Shown here: positions 17,241 through 25,539 of the stretch, in pieces | Layout of the letters: every line of letters begins with the position of its first letter | Numbering within the stretch: the stretch's first letter is position 1 | Source: CAZBJJ01 sp964492245 | GTDB taxonomy: Bacteria; Spirochaetota; Spirochaetia; Treponematales; Breznakiellaceae | Length of the DNA stretch: 64,000 nucleotides | Assembly (NCBI GenBank): GCA_964492245.1 | Contig: CAZBJJ010000002.1 | Location: forward strand, 1-64,000 | Direction of reading: 5' to 3' | Program-made: the position numbers and the translations under genes | The notes under the pieces: generated by a model | Told to the model about the DNA's origin: nothing | What the model saw: only the letters and a program-made list of their open reading frames with translations | Databases searched by the model: none

Positions 17241-17269
17241 ACTATAGGGGAAGCGCAAATGATGGTCAA
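17241..17269 (-). promoter_or_regulatory. Promoter of the DUF1015 gene
   Basis: On the minus strand TTGACC (17269-17264), 17-bp spacer, TATAGT (17246-17241), followed by AAGGAG and the GTG start at 17221. Confidence 0.65.
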
Positions 17270-17275
17270 CATAAT

Positions 17276-17304
17276 TTGACAAATCCCTGGGGAAATACAA
17301 TATT
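17276..17304 (+). promoter_or_regulatory. Promoter of rpoN
   Basis: TTGACA (17276-17281), 17-bp spacer, AATATT (17299-17304). Its -35 lies 6 bp from the -35 of the divergent DUF1015 promoter. The -10 is a moderate match. Confidence 0.5.
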
Positions 17305-17323
17305 TATAGACAAGGAGAGGAGC

Positions 17324-18685
17324 TTGCAGGTTCAACGACAGACATTTAATCAAGAACAGCGTTTAAAAATGAACCCCCAGATGTTACAGTCTATACAGCT
17401 TATGGCCATGCCCTTGGTTGAACTGCGCGAAAGAATTGGGCAGGAATTAGAGAGTAACCCGGCCTTGGAAGTAATAGAGGATAAATCCGTTGTTTCGTTG
17501 GACGAATTTTTGGCAAAGAGCGATACCGAGGACTGGTTCGATTCCAGCTCCGATTCTGGCATTGTGCGCTTTGGCAGCGAGGCCGACTCCGACAAAAACC
17601 GCCAGTTTGTAGAGGGTGTTTTAACGCGGCCCGAGACCTTGCAAGAGCGGCTTTTGTGGCAGTTCCGGCTTTTGCCCCTTGAGGCAGAAGACCGCGCTCT
17701 AGGGGAAGCCCTTATACAGAACCTCGATGCCTCTGGTTTTCATATCGAAGACCCTGCCCTGTTAGAGCCAGTGCTGTCGGATCTGCGGCGAAACAATATA
17801 ATTGGCCTTATACAGGGCCTGGACCCCCAGGGCTGTTGCGTGGCGGACTACCGCGAATCAATTCGGGTGCAGGTTGAGCTTTTGCCCGAAAAACCGGCAG
17901 AGCTTTTAGATTTAGTAAGCAATTATTTCGACTTAATGGAACTTGGGCGGGTCTATGAAATTGTCAAAAAATCGCCCTATAGCGAAGAGATGGTCAATAA
18001 CTGTCTTAATGTTTTAAAAACTCTTTTGCCCTTTCCTGGGAGGCAGTTTGGCCATGGCGAGGCGCGCTATATTGTTCCCGATTTACAAATTGTGCAGCGC
18101 GAAGACGAGCTGGTAATTCTGTTAAATGACGAAGAAATCCCCGTTTTAGGCATTAATCCTTTTTTTTCAAAACTTTTGCATGGCGCAGAAGAGGGGCCCA
18201 ATGTGCAGAGCTTTGTGCGCGAAAACATAAAAGATGCCCGCTGGTTTATTCGCACCATTAACCAGCGGAACCAGACGCTTTTGCGTGTTACTCGGGCAAT
18301 TGTCAATTTTCAGAGCGGTTTTTTTGCCCGCGGTCCCAAATATTTAGCCCCGCTTACCCTAAAAGATATTGCCAACGAAATTGGGGTGCACGAGACAACG
18401 GTTTCGCGGGTGGCAAATGGTAAATATATACAGACTGAGTGGGGCATATTCGAAATAAGGCATTTTTTTACCAATTCAATTAGTGGTTCGGGTTCATCGG
18501 GTTCAAAATATTCAAAGGAGGGCGTAAAAGAAATTATCAAAGAAATTATATCCGATGAAACCATCAATTATTCGGACCAGAGCATTAGCGATATTTTGGC
18601 AAAGCGGGGAATAAGTCTGGCACGCAGAACGGTGGCCAAGTACAGAAATGAATTGGCCCTGGGCTCCTCGTATCAGAGGTCGTAG
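17324..18685 (+). CDS. rpoN: RNA polymerase sigma-54 factor
   Basis: Sigma factor for activator-dependent promoters. The N-terminal activator-interacting region is clear (QRLKMNPQMLQSIQLMAMPLVELRERI), as are the helix-turn-helix (IANEIGVHETTVSRVANGKY) and the RpoN box SLARRTVAKYRNELAL near the C-terminus. TTG 17324 is chosen as start: AAGGAGAGG precedes it, and an earlier TTG (17276) lies in the promoter. Length is then 453 residues. hpf follows, the usual rpoN-hpf order, but lptB, which often precedes rpoN, is 6 kb away here. Confidence 0.94.
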   Translation: MQVQRQTFNQEQRLKMNPQMLQSIQLMAMPLVELRERIGQELESNPALEVIEDKSVVSLDEFLAKSDTEDWFDSSSDSGIVRFGSEADSDKNRQFVEGVLTRPETLQERLLWQFRLLPLEAEDRALGEALIQNLDASGFHIEDPALLEPVLSDLRRNNIIGLIQGLDPQGCCVADYRESIRVQVELLPEKPAELLDLVSNYFDLMELGRVYEIVKKSPYSEEMVNNCLNVLKTLLPFPGRQFGHGEARYIVPDLQIVQREDELVILLNDEEIPVLGINPFFSKLLHGAEEGPNVQSFVRENIKDARWFIRTINQRNQTLLRVTRAIVNFQSGFFARGPKYLAPLTLKDIANEIGVHETTVSRVANGKYIQTEWGIFEIRHFFTNSISGSGSSGSKYSKEGVKEIIKEIISDETINYSDQSISDILAKRGISLARRTVAKYRNELALGSSYQRS

Positions 18686-18792
18686 TGGCCTTGTATTAAG
18701 GCAGCGGCTTTGGAAGTAGGCCTTCGAAATATCAATTTGAGGGGCTAGTATTTCTTTTCTTCAAGCGCAGGCTTGGGGCTTTTTATTAGGAA

Positions 18793-18804
18793 CCTTAATT
18801 AAGG
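18793..18804. other. 12-bp palindrome before hpf
   Basis: CCTTAATTAAGG, perfect, 20 bp before the hpf start. Could be an operator; could be chance in a short AT-rich gap. Confidence 0.25.
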
Positions 18805-18823
18805 GCAGCATACAGGAGGAATT

Positions 18824-19114
18824 ATGAACATCGAGGTCAAAGCAGTACATTTTTCTATTAGAGAAGAGTCGCGAGAGTATTTGGATAAAAAAATTAAACG
18901 CATTCCGAATGCAGAGAATATGATAGTCGATCTTTTGTTTACCTTTACCAAAGAAAAGCTGTTTAAGGCGGTATGTACGGTTAACTTTAGGTGGGGGCTG
19001 TCTACCCATGTCTCCGAAGAAGATTATGAACTGCTTCCGGCCATAGATAAATTGATAGATAAACTAGAGGCAAAAATTATAAAGGAAAAAGAAAAGGTAA
19101 AAGAAAAATATTAA
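18824..19114 (+). CDS. hpf: Ribosome hibernation promoting factor, short form
   Basis: 96 residues matching the short HPF/YfiA family: MNIEVKAVHFSIREESREYLDKK at the start and DYELLPAIDKLIDKLEAKI near the end, which bind in the decoding channel of idle 30S/70S ribosomes. The C-terminal dimerisation domain of long HPF is absent. AGGAGGA precedes the ATG. Sits behind rpoN, as in many bacteria. Confidence 0.93.
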   Translation: MNIEVKAVHFSIREESREYLDKKIKRIPNAENMIVDLLFTFTKEKLFKAVCTVNFRWGLSTHVSEEDYELLPAIDKLIDKLEAKIIKEKEKVKEKY

Positions 19115-19123
19115 GCACATATT

Positions 19124-19151
19124 GGCCAGCAAGTCTTGCTTCTTGCTGGCC
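19124..19151 (+). terminator. Hairpin after hpf
   Basis: GGCCAGCAAG (19124-19133) pairs with CTTGCTGGCC (19142-19151) around an 8-nt loop. It lies 9 bp after the hpf stop, between convergent hpf and hsp20. The T run after it is poor (ATACTTT). Confidence 0.55.
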
Positions 19152-19154
19152 GAT

Positions 19155-19310
19155 ACTTTGGGGCCCCTAGGCGTGGCTTTGAGGCCCCTGNNNNNNNNNN
19201 NNNNNNNNNNNNNNNNNNNNNNNNNNNNNNNNNNNNNNNNNNNNNNNNNNNNNNNNNNNNNNNNNNNNNNNNNNNNNNNNNNNNNNNNNNGGCCCCTGGG
19301 CGAGGACCAA
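19155..19310. repeat. GGCCCCT-rich repeat interrupted by a 100-N gap
   Basis: GGGCCCCTAGG at 19161 and GAGGCCCCTG at 19181 lie before the N run (19191-19290), and GGCCCCTGGGCGAGG follows it. The same short GC-rich core on both sides indicates a tandem array between hpf and hsp20 that the assembly could not resolve. No gene is supported here. Confidence 0.65.
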
Positions 19311-19313
19311 TTA

Positions 19314-19904
19314 TTAATCGATGTTTTGAATTTCTATTTTTATGCCCTCGCTGGCCTCATATTCAGCTTTTGGGGGCACAGTTACTTTTAAAATGCCATT
19401 GGAATAGACAGCCTTAACCTGTTCTTGGTCAAATTTACTGGCAGGCACAAAATATTTTTGGCGCTGAATATCTTTAAATTTTAAACGGCGCTTAAAGTAC
19501 TGCCGGCCCTCCTCGGCAGGGGCATCATTCTCTGCCTCTGTCTCGGGGCTATCGAGTTTTGCAGAAAAAACCATGTAATCGCCCTGAAAAGAAAGAGAAA
19601 TGTTTTTTTCCGAAAAGCCGGCAAGGGCGAATTCAAAATTCATATTGCGGTCTTTATCTAAAAATACATTCATAGGGGGAAAGGAGTAGGCGGGATAATA
19701 ATCGGTGCCCTCCTCGAAAAACCGCCAGGTAAAATTGCGGTTGTCAAAGGTGTGCTGTTCGCTATGGGAGTCTTCCTGCTTTTCTTCGCAATTTGAGCTG
19801 TATTGGCGCATGTTTTTCTTAAACTCGCCCGAAAAGTTGCGCGCTGCCTCGAAGACCTCCTCGAGTATCATGCCTAAGTCGCTAAAGGACCTTGGATCTT
19901 TCAT
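19314..19904 (-). CDS. Small heat-shock protein, Hsp20 family
   Basis: 196 residues. The alpha-crystallin domain covers about 90-190: FEFALAGFSEKNISLSFQGDYMVFSAK, then a charged insert, RQYFKRRLKFKDIQRQKYFVPASKF and the conserved VYSNGILKVTVPP. The N-terminal part is longer than usual and polar. ATP-independent holdase that keeps unfolded proteins soluble. A ribosome site AAGGAGAG lies before the ATG at 19904, and the leader is rich in hairpins. Confidence 0.88.
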   Translation of the reverse strand: MKDPRSFSDLGMILEEVFEAARNFSGEFKKNMRQYSSNCEEKQEDSHSEQHTFDNRNFTWRFFEEGTDYYPAYSFPPMNVFLDKDRNMNFEFALAGFSEKNISLSFQGDYMVFSAKLDSPETEAENDAPAEEGRQYFKRRLKFKDIQRQKYFVPASKFDQEQVKAVYSNGILKVTVPPKAEYEASEGIKIEIQNID

Positions 19905-20030
19905 CTTTCTCTCCTTATCGGTTATTCACCCGAACAAAGTAACCCTCCATAATGGAGCGATTAACCACAAATGCTGTGGCATCAATTTTATTGGCAGTTT
20001 AAATATAAGTATTGACGAGCCGATAGGCAA
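19905..20030 (-). promoter_or_regulatory. hsp20 promoter and structured 5' leader
   Basis: On the minus strand TTGCCT (20030-20025), 17-bp spacer, TATATT (20007-20002). The roughly 90-nt leader then carries three hairpins: CCACA/TGTGG (19965-19979), CTCCA/TGGAG (19945-19957) and GGTTA/TAACC (19920-19944), the last next to the Shine-Dalgarno. This arrangement could act as an RNA thermometer, but I see no defined ROSE or fourU signature. Confidence 0.4.
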
Positions 20031-20088
20031 GAAGCAGGATGTTGGCCTGTCTATTTTAATAAAAACCAGCTATATTTTTACTATTGAT

Positions 20089-20871
20089 ATGAGATTGTTA
20101 TACATTGCCGAAATAGTGGGCAAGGCTGGCATAGATAGCCTTAAAAAAGGACTTAAAGAGCTAAAGGCGGACTACCAGGCCGATTTCGTGTTTGCTGGAG
20201 CCGACTCGGTGACCAATGGCAATGGCCTTGGCAGAATGCATGCAGGCTATGTGCGCAAATTGGGGGTCGATGTCCTGTGCCTAGGGGACTCCGCTTTTTT
20301 GCGGAAGGATTTAGTGGAAAATTTAGAGCGTTTAAACTATATTTTGCGCCCTGCCAATATTACCACTCTGGCACCAGGTCGGGGCTATCGAACTTTTTGG
20401 CTAGAAGAAAAAAAAATTGCCATTATCTCGCTTTTGGGCCAGGCCAGCTTTTCTCGATTACAGGGCGATAGCCCAGGCGAAATTGCCTTAAGCTTGGTGG
20501 AACGCTTGCGCAAGGAGACCCCCATCGTTTTGGTAGATTTTCATGCCCAGGCCACCGCCGAAAAATACAGCCTATTCAGATTGCTCGATGGCCGATGCAC
20601 CGCAATTATTGGTTCGCACACATTGGTGCAGACGGCCGATGCCCAGATAAGTGCGCAGGGGACAGCCTTTATCTGCGATGCTGGGCGTACGGGAAGCCAG
20701 GATTCGGTGGGGGGCAATAGTGCGCAGAGCCGCATTCACGAATATATTTCGGGCATTCCCGATTGGACGCGCGAGGCCTGGGAGCGCCAAGAGCTTCAGG
20801 GCGTTTTTTTAGAGGTCGATGATACGGGGAAGGCTTTGCAGATAGAACCCTTTCGTCGGAGCCTTAATTGA
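20089..20871 (+). CDS. YmdB-like phosphoesterase paralogue with degenerate active site
   Basis: 260 residues from ATG 20089, alignable end to end with the YmdB gene at 27060 (AEIVGKAG, LRPANIT, VDFHAQATAEK, IIGSHTLVQTADAQI, RTGSQDSVGG). The metal ligands of the family are mostly changed: Glu8 for Asp8, Asp39 and Ser40 for the Glu-Asn pair, Asp67-Ser68 for Asn-His, Leu for the second His of HTH. One His in DFHA and the first His of the later motif remain. It is likely a regulatory or binding pseudoenzyme, or has a new metal site. Divergent from hsp20; the RseC-like gene follows 18 bp later. Confidence 0.8.
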   Translation: MRLLYIAEIVGKAGIDSLKKGLKELKADYQADFVFAGADSVTNGNGLGRMHAGYVRKLGVDVLCLGDSAFLRKDLVENLERLNYILRPANITTLAPGRGYRTFWLEEKKIAIISLLGQASFSRLQGDSPGEIALSLVERLRKETPIVLVDFHAQATAEKYSLFRLLDGRCTAIIGSHTLVQTADAQISAQGTAFICDAGRTGSQDSVGGNSAQSRIHEYISGIPDWTREAWERQELQGVFLEVDDTGKALQIEPFRRSLN

Positions 20872-20889
20872 TTGAGGAGGCAGCGGGGT

Positions 20890-21294
20890 ATGGAGACAGG
20901 ACGAATTCTTAAAATTGATGGACACAGGGCCCTTGTTCTAGGGGGCCAATTGGCTGCCTGCTTTGGCTGTATGAGCGCAGAATGTGGCGATAAGCGCAAA
21001 GAGTTTTGGGCCATCAATAAAACGGGCAAGGCCCTGGCACCAGGACAGTGGGTTACCATAGCTAATACGAGGGCCCTGGTCTTTCTTCAGGCTTTTTTAT
21101 ATGTCCTATTGCCTATGCTTAGCGGTATTTTGGTGCCCGTTTTTTTATGGTCGGCAGGACTGGGCCTGGGGGCAGATCTGTTGGCGCTCATAGGTATAGC
21201 GATATTTTTTGCTTTGTCGGCGAGTCTGTTCTTATTTTTGCGGCGGTTTTATGAGCGTTTTGCCCCACGAATAACCGCAAGCCTGGAAGATTGA
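20890..21294 (+). CDS. RseC/MucC family membrane protein
   Basis: 134 residues from ATG 20890 behind GAGGAGG. The N-terminal part has a cysteine cluster CFGCMSAEC (C-x2-C-x4-C, residues about 24-32) typical of the RseC family, followed by two membrane helices (about 62-85 and 92-115) and a basic tail. In other bacteria RseC-like proteins work with Rnf/SoxR-reducing electron transfer or sigma-E control; neither partner is visible here. It probably shares a transcript with the YmdB paralogue. Confidence 0.75.
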   Translation: METGRILKIDGHRALVLGGQLAACFGCMSAECGDKRKEFWAINKTGKALAPGQWVTIANTRALVFLQAFLYVLLPMLSGILVPVFLWSAGLGLGADLLALIGIAIFFALSASLFLFLRRFYERFAPRITASLED

Positions 21295-21299
21295 CCGAA

Positions 21300-22472
21300 T
21301 TATTCGCGCACTTCCTTGGCCAGTTCTTTTATTCTGGTGGCCATATCGGCCAGGGCAACCTGTTCCATGGCATGGCCCATTTCCCAGGCGACCTTGGGCA
21401 TACCATAGACCACACAGCTTTCGGGGCTCTGCGAAAGGGTAATGGCCCCGGCCTTGTACATGCTTCCCAATTCCTGTGCACCGTCGCGCCCCATACCGGT
21501 CATTATAATGCCCATTGCACGCTGCCCATATTCCCTGGCCACCGATTCAAATAGAACGTCTACAGAGGGCCGGTGCCCATTTCGGTTTTCGTTTTGATTG
21601 AGGCGGGCAATGGTTGCCAGCGGTTTTTTTTCTATTGTCAGATGATAATTTCCCGGAGCTATAAGGACGCGACCAGGTTTTACAATGTCGCCTTCCTCGG
21701 CCTCTTTAATTTCCAAAGAGCTTATGCGGTCCAGGCTCTTTGCAAATTCGTAGGTAAAACCTGCGGGCATGTGCTGTACCACCACAATAGGTATCTGCAG
21801 GCTGGCATCCAGCTTTGCAAATACCTCTCTTAGGGCGTTAGGACCACCGGTCGATATACCAATGGCTATTATTTCGGTGTTTCCCGGTTTGCGACTCTGT
21901 TGGGGCCTTTCCTCTGGTGTTTTTTTTGGCTCGATACCCGGGCGAGGGGGGGCGACTACTGGGCTCACTGGGCGCGAAGGACTTATTTGTTCTGGTGGCC
22001 TTGCTGTGGTGGCTGGGGGAAGCTCGACCACCGTCGATTTCGGTGCCAGTCCCCGCTTAATTCGATACTGGGTGCCGTAAGCCAGCAACATGCCGGTGAG
22101 GTTGTCTCTAACGGTGTGGATGTCTTCGGAAATTGAACCAGAGGGCTTCATTATAAAATCGCTGGCCCCGAGGGCAAGGGCCTCCATCGTTACCGCTGCC
22201 CCCCGTTTTGCAATAGAAGAGAGAATAACAACGGGAATATCTATGCCGGCTTTTTTTCTTTCGCGTAAAAACTCGATACCATTCATCTCTGGCATTTCGA
22301 TATCCAGTACAATGACATCGGGGTTAATGCGAGGTATTTTTTGAAGTGCAAAGAGCCCATTCATTGCCCGGTCGGCAACACGCAGTCCTGGAGTTGCCTC
22401 TATCATTTTGCTTATTAAATTCCGCATTAAGGCAGAGTCGTCTACCACTAAGACCGAAACAGGACCGTGCAC
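21300..22472 (-). CDS. cheB: Chemotaxis protein-glutamate methylesterase CheB
   Basis: Response-regulated methylesterase that resets chemoreceptors. Receiver domain first (VLVVDDSALMRNLISKM, acceptor Asp in VLDIEMPEMNG), then a Pro-rich linker (about residues 145-190) and the catalytic domain with GISTGGPNALREVF, VVQHMPAGFT and MGRDGAQELGSMYKAG (Ser-His-Asp triad). GTG 22472 is preferred, as GGAGG lies 5 nt before it; a TTG at 22484 would include that site. cheR is directly upstream on the same strand. CheA/CheW are not in the window. Confidence 0.93.
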   Translation of the reverse strand: MHGPVSVLVVDDSALMRNLISKMIEATPGLRVADRAMNGLFALQKIPRINPDVIVLDIEMPEMNGIEFLRERKKAGIDIPVVILSSIAKRGAAVTMEALALGASDFIMKPSGSISEDIHTVRDNLTGMLLAYGTQYRIKRGLAPKSTVVELPPATTARPPEQISPSRPVSPVVAPPRPGIEPKKTPEERPQQSRKPGNTEIIAIGISTGGPNALREVFAKLDASLQIPIVVVQHMPAGFTYEFAKSLDRISSLEIKEAEEGDIVKPGRVLIAPGNYHLTIEKKPLATIARLNQNENRNGHRPSVDVLFESVAREYGQRAMGIIMTGMGRDGAQELGSMYKAGAITLSQSPESCVVYGMPKVAWEMGHAMEQVALADMATRIKELAKEVRE

Positions 22473-22495
22473 AAAGACCTCCAAATAATGTAATG

Positions 22496-23311
22496 CTAAA
22501 TAAACTTGCGATAAAAACAGGCCCAGTCAGTTTTTAAAAACTCAAACTTTGTATTCATGCCAAAAAGTGACTCTGAATGGCCAATAAATAAAAATGATTG
22601 GGGCGACATCGCCTCGTAAAAGCGTTCGACGGTGGCTTTTTGGGCCGCCTCGTCGAAATAAATGAGCACATTGCGACAAAAGACAATATCTAAATTTCTA
22701 AAGCCAGAATCGTTTTTCAGGTTGTGATAATCGAAACGTATCATCGATTTTAGCTCATCGCGAATGCGAAACCCGCCTTGAACGGCATCAAAATATTTAG
22801 TGAGGTACATTGGGGGAATGCCGTTAATTTTGTTTTCGGGATAGTAGCCCTCTTTGGCGACCAGCAGGGATTTTAAGCTTAAATCGCTGGCGATAATTTC
22901 GGCCTTCCAGGGAGCTGGCAGATGTTCCTTCATAAGCATGGCAATGGTATAGGGCTCTTCGCCAGTAGAGCAACCGGCGCTCCAAATTCTAAGGGTCATA
23001 TCGCCCTTGCCTCCCTTGCCTTTTAACAGCTCGGGAATAACATGTTTTTCTAGGGCGTCGAAATGGGCCTGATTGCGAAAAAACCGTGTTAAATTGGTTG
23101 TTATGGAATCGAGGAAAAGCTTTAGCTCTTCTTTATCGGCCTTAATTAGGGCGTAGTATTCCTCTACGGTATTAAGTTTTTTTTCGCGCAATCGCTCTTT
23201 TAGCCTGCTCTCGAGAATAGACCGGTTGGTTTCCGAAAAATGTATGCCACTTTCGTCGTAAATAAACTTCCGGTAAAGTTCAAAGTTGCCATTGCCCATA
23301 AAGTCTGCCAT
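22496..23311 (-). CDS. cheR: Chemotaxis protein methyltransferase CheR
   Basis: SAM-dependent methylation of receptor glutamates. 271 residues with the N-terminal helical domain and the methyltransferase core: LRIWSAGCSTGEEPYTIAML (SAM site), IIASDLSLKSL, FDYHNLKN and IVFCRNVLIYFDE. It precedes cheB by 23 bp. Its promoter ends 6 nt before the ATG and no Shine-Dalgarno is visible, so the mRNA may be leaderless. Confidence 0.95.
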   Translation of the reverse strand: MADFMGNGNFELYRKFIYDESGIHFSETNRSILESRLKERLREKKLNTVEEYYALIKADKEELKLFLDSITTNLTRFFRNQAHFDALEKHVIPELLKGKGGKGDMTLRIWSAGCSTGEEPYTIAMLMKEHLPAPWKAEIIASDLSLKSLLVAKEGYYPENKINGIPPMYLTKYFDAVQGGFRIRDELKSMIRFDYHNLKNDSGFRNLDIVFCRNVLIYFDEAAQKATVERFYEAMSPQSFLFIGHSESLFGMNTKFEFLKTDWACFYRKFI

Positions 23312-23317
23312 AAGTTC

Positions 23318-23346
23318 AGTTTATGGATAGGTTTATGTACTGTCAA
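23318..23346 (-). promoter_or_regulatory. cheR promoter, abutting the start codon
   Basis: Minus strand TTGACA (23346-23341), 17-bp spacer, TAAACT (23323-23318). Six nt then separate it from ATG at 23311, so transcription should begin at or near the A of the start codon. Confidence 0.65.
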
Positions 23347-23371
23347 CGGAGCAAGACCTTTCAGCTATAGA

Positions 23372-23399
23372 TTGACGGATTTTTTCTGCATGTTACAAT
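23372..23399 (+). promoter_or_regulatory. lptC promoter, abutting the start codon
   Basis: TTGACG (23372-23377), 16-bp spacer, TACAAT (23394-23399), then 5 nt to ATG 23405. Divergent from the cheR promoter, whose -35 lies 26 bp away. Confidence 0.6.
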
Positions 23400-23404
23400 G
23401 CGAT

Positions 23405-24064
23405 ATGCTGCGTCGAGGAATAAATATTACAGAAAAAGCCAAAAAAACACGGTGGCCAGCAATGTTTTTACTGCTCCCTCTGCTGCTTCTCGCATGCTCC
23501 TTCGACTATGGAATTATGAACGAGGAAGAGGAGGACAGTATTTCGGATCTTGTGTTGCAAAATTTTGAATATGTGCGGGTGATAGATAAAAACATTCAGA
23601 TTAAAATGCAGGGTGATCGGGCAGAAAAATGGGAGCGGGCACAGAAAATGGCGGTGGAAAGGCTCAAATTTGCTCAATATAAAAGCGATGGCAAGACAAT
23701 TGGAGCCAGTGGGCGGGCAGGTTCGGCGATAATACTGTTCGACAGCGGAGATATTGAGCTTTCGGATGGGGTGCAGCTGTATGCCCAGGAGGACGATTTA
23801 ATTATCGAGTCGGGGCAGCTGAGCTGGTACGACGACGAGCGCATTCTGCTTTCGCCGGACAACTCCTGGGTGCTTATGAAAGAGCAGAATGGCACGATGA
23901 TTTCCGGCCTGGGCTTTGGTGCCGATGCCCGTGGCCACCGCTGGGAGTTTGCAAATACGGTCTCTGGGCGGTATGTGTATGAAAAAAAACAGGATGAAGA
24001 GGCTGGCGAGGGCGAAGAGGCAGAGGTGGCGGATACTACAGAAATAGTGGGTGAGTGGGAATGA
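23405..24064 (+). CDS. lptC: LptC-like lipoprotein
   Basis: 219 residues. The N-terminus is basic, then hydrophobic, ending in the lipobox LLLLAC, so the protein is probably lipid-anchored in place of the single TM helix of classical LptC. The body has the LptC/OstA-like beta-jellyroll pattern (FVLQNFEYVRV, GSAIILFDSGDIELSDGVQLYAQEDDLIIESGQLSWYDDERIL). It overlaps lptA by 4 nt (ATGA). Start 23405 is favoured by the promoter just upstream. Identification rests on the operon position as well as the fold pattern. Confidence 0.75.
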   Translation: MLRRGINITEKAKKTRWPAMFLLLPLLLLACSFDYGIMNEEEEDSISDLVLQNFEYVRVIDKNIQIKMQGDRAEKWERAQKMAVERLKFAQYKSDGKTIGASGRAGSAIILFDSGDIELSDGVQLYAQEDDLIIESGQLSWYDDERILLSPDNSWVLMKEQNGTMISGLGFGADARGHRWEFANTVSGRYVYEKKQDEEAGEGEEAEVADTTEIVGEWE

Positions 24065-24699
24065 GAGCCTTGCTGCGCAGTATAGCCATCAGTTTAATAT
24101 ATATTTTTATGGCCAGTTGCCTGTTTGCCGAAATTTTTACCTTTAGTGCCGACAAAAAAAGTGGTTCGCGGGCCAAGGGCAGGGAAAAAATTGTTTTAGA
24201 GGGGCGGGCTGTTTTGGCTTCCGAATCGCTTACCCTGAATGCCGATCGCATAGAAATTATCGGCGAAGATTTTGACCTTATTGTCTGTACCGGCAATGTG
24301 CGCGGTGTGGACAGCGAAAAGGGCCTGTATTTTGCCACAGATCGCCTTAGTTACGATCGAATTGCAAAAATTACTCGTTTAACTGGCAATTCCACTATGG
24401 AAGACAAGCAGAATGAGGTTGTTGCAAAGGCACGGATAATTGAATATAACGATGAAAAAGGAGTGAGCCTTTTGCAAATTGCAGTGCGCATTTTTAAGGG
24501 CGACCTTGTCTGCCGTGCCAATTGGGCGCTGTGGCGTCGGGAAGAAAAGGACTTAGAACTGGCCTCTTCGCCGGTGGTATTCAAGGGCGACGACGAGTTT
24601 CGTGCGGCCCGCATGAAGATAAATCTCGATACCGAAGAACTTCTTATGGAGGGGCGGGTGAGCGGAACGCTTAAGGTTACTTCCAAAGAGGATGAGTAA
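24061..24699 (+). CDS. lptA: LptA/OstA-like periplasmic protein
   Basis: 212 residues with a signal peptide (MRALLRSIAISLIYIFMASCLFAE) and the repeating OstA motif: IVLEGRAVLASESLTLNADRIEII, VCTGNVRGVDSEKGLYFATDRLSYDR, TGNSTMEDKQNEVVAKARIIEY. In Gram-negatives such proteins form the periplasmic bridge that carries lipopolysaccharide. Treponemes are reported to lack LPS, so another glycolipid may be the cargo. Overlaps both neighbours by 1-4 nt. Confidence 0.85.
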   Translation: MRALLRSIAISLIYIFMASCLFAEIFTFSADKKSGSRAKGREKIVLEGRAVLASESLTLNADRIEIIGEDFDLIVCTGNVRGVDSEKGLYFATDRLSYDRIAKITRLTGNSTMEDKQNEVVAKARIIEYNDEKGVSLLQIAVRIFKGDLVCRANWALWRREEKDLELASSPVVFKGDDEFRAARMKINLDTEELLMEGRVSGTLKVTSKEDE

Positions 24700-25445
24700 T
24701 GGACAGTACAGATAGGGGCCAACATGAGCTGCGAGTACAGGGCCTGCGCAAAAGTTTTGGCAAGCGCGAGGTGGTCTGTGGGGTCGATTTTTCGATGCGA
24801 AATGGCGAGGTGGCGGGGCTTTTAGGGCCCAATGGTGCGGGCAAGACGACTATTTTTTATATGATTGTGGGCTTTTACCGGCCCAGCTTCGGCGAGGTCT
24901 GGTTAAATTCTACTCCAATTACGCAAGAACCGATGTATATGCGCTCCCGAGAGGGTCTGGCCTATTTGCCCCAGGAGGCCTCGGTGTTTAGAAAATTGAC
25001 GGTGGAACAGAATATTTGGTCCATAATCGAGACCCGCAAGGATTTGACTTTGGCAGAAAAAAAAGAGCGCACCGAGTTTCTTATGGAAGAATTTGGGGTG
25101 GCGCGATTGAGGAGCCAGCCGGGATATACGCTCTCTGGCGGCGAGCGGCGGCGCACCGAAATTGCACGGGCCCTGGCGACAGATCCAAAATTTCTGCTTT
25201 TGGACGAGCCCTTTGCCGGAATTGACCCCATTGCGGTCTACGAAATTAAAAATATCATACGGCGGCTGGCAAATAATGGCATTGGTGTCCTAATTACCGA
25301 CCACAATGTGCGCGATACTCTGGAAATTACAACCCACTCATTTATCATAAATCAGGGCCTTATTGTGGCCGAGGGCGACCGAGAAACTATTTTAGAGGAT
25401 GAGCTAGCAAGGCAAGTGTATTTGGGAACAGAATTTAGGATGTAA
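24699..25445 (+). CDS. lptB: LPS-export-type ABC transporter ATPase LptB
   Basis: 248 residues. Walker A GPNGAGKTTIFYM, Q-loop near LAYLPQEASVF, the LSGGERRR signature and Walker B FLLLDEPFAGIDP with ITDH His-loop all match LptB, including the characteristic AYLPQE segment. Energises extraction of the lipid from the inner membrane together with LptF/G, which are not in this window. Starts within the lptA stop (TAATG). Confidence 0.94.
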   Translation: MDSTDRGQHELRVQGLRKSFGKREVVCGVDFSMRNGEVAGLLGPNGAGKTTIFYMIVGFYRPSFGEVWLNSTPITQEPMYMRSREGLAYLPQEASVFRKLTVEQNIWSIIETRKDLTLAEKKERTEFLMEEFGVARLRSQPGYTLSGGERRRTEIARALATDPKFLLLDEPFAGIDPIAVYEIKNIIRRLANNGIGVLITDHNVRDTLEITTHSFIINQGLIVAEGDRETILEDELARQVYLGTEFRM

Positions 25446-25483
25446 AAGATTTATTGAATACCAGCTTCTGGCAAAGGTTTTCC

Positions 25484-25511
25484 TTGACAATACTCCTGTT
25501 GCGGATATAAT
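25484..25511 (+). promoter_or_regulatory. rny promoter
   Basis: TTGACA (25484-25489), 16-bp spacer, TATAAT (25506-25511): both hexamers are perfect. Followed by AGGAGG before ATG 25540. Confidence 0.85.
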
Positions 25512-25539
25512 TGATTGACATTAATAGGTAGGAGGATTT

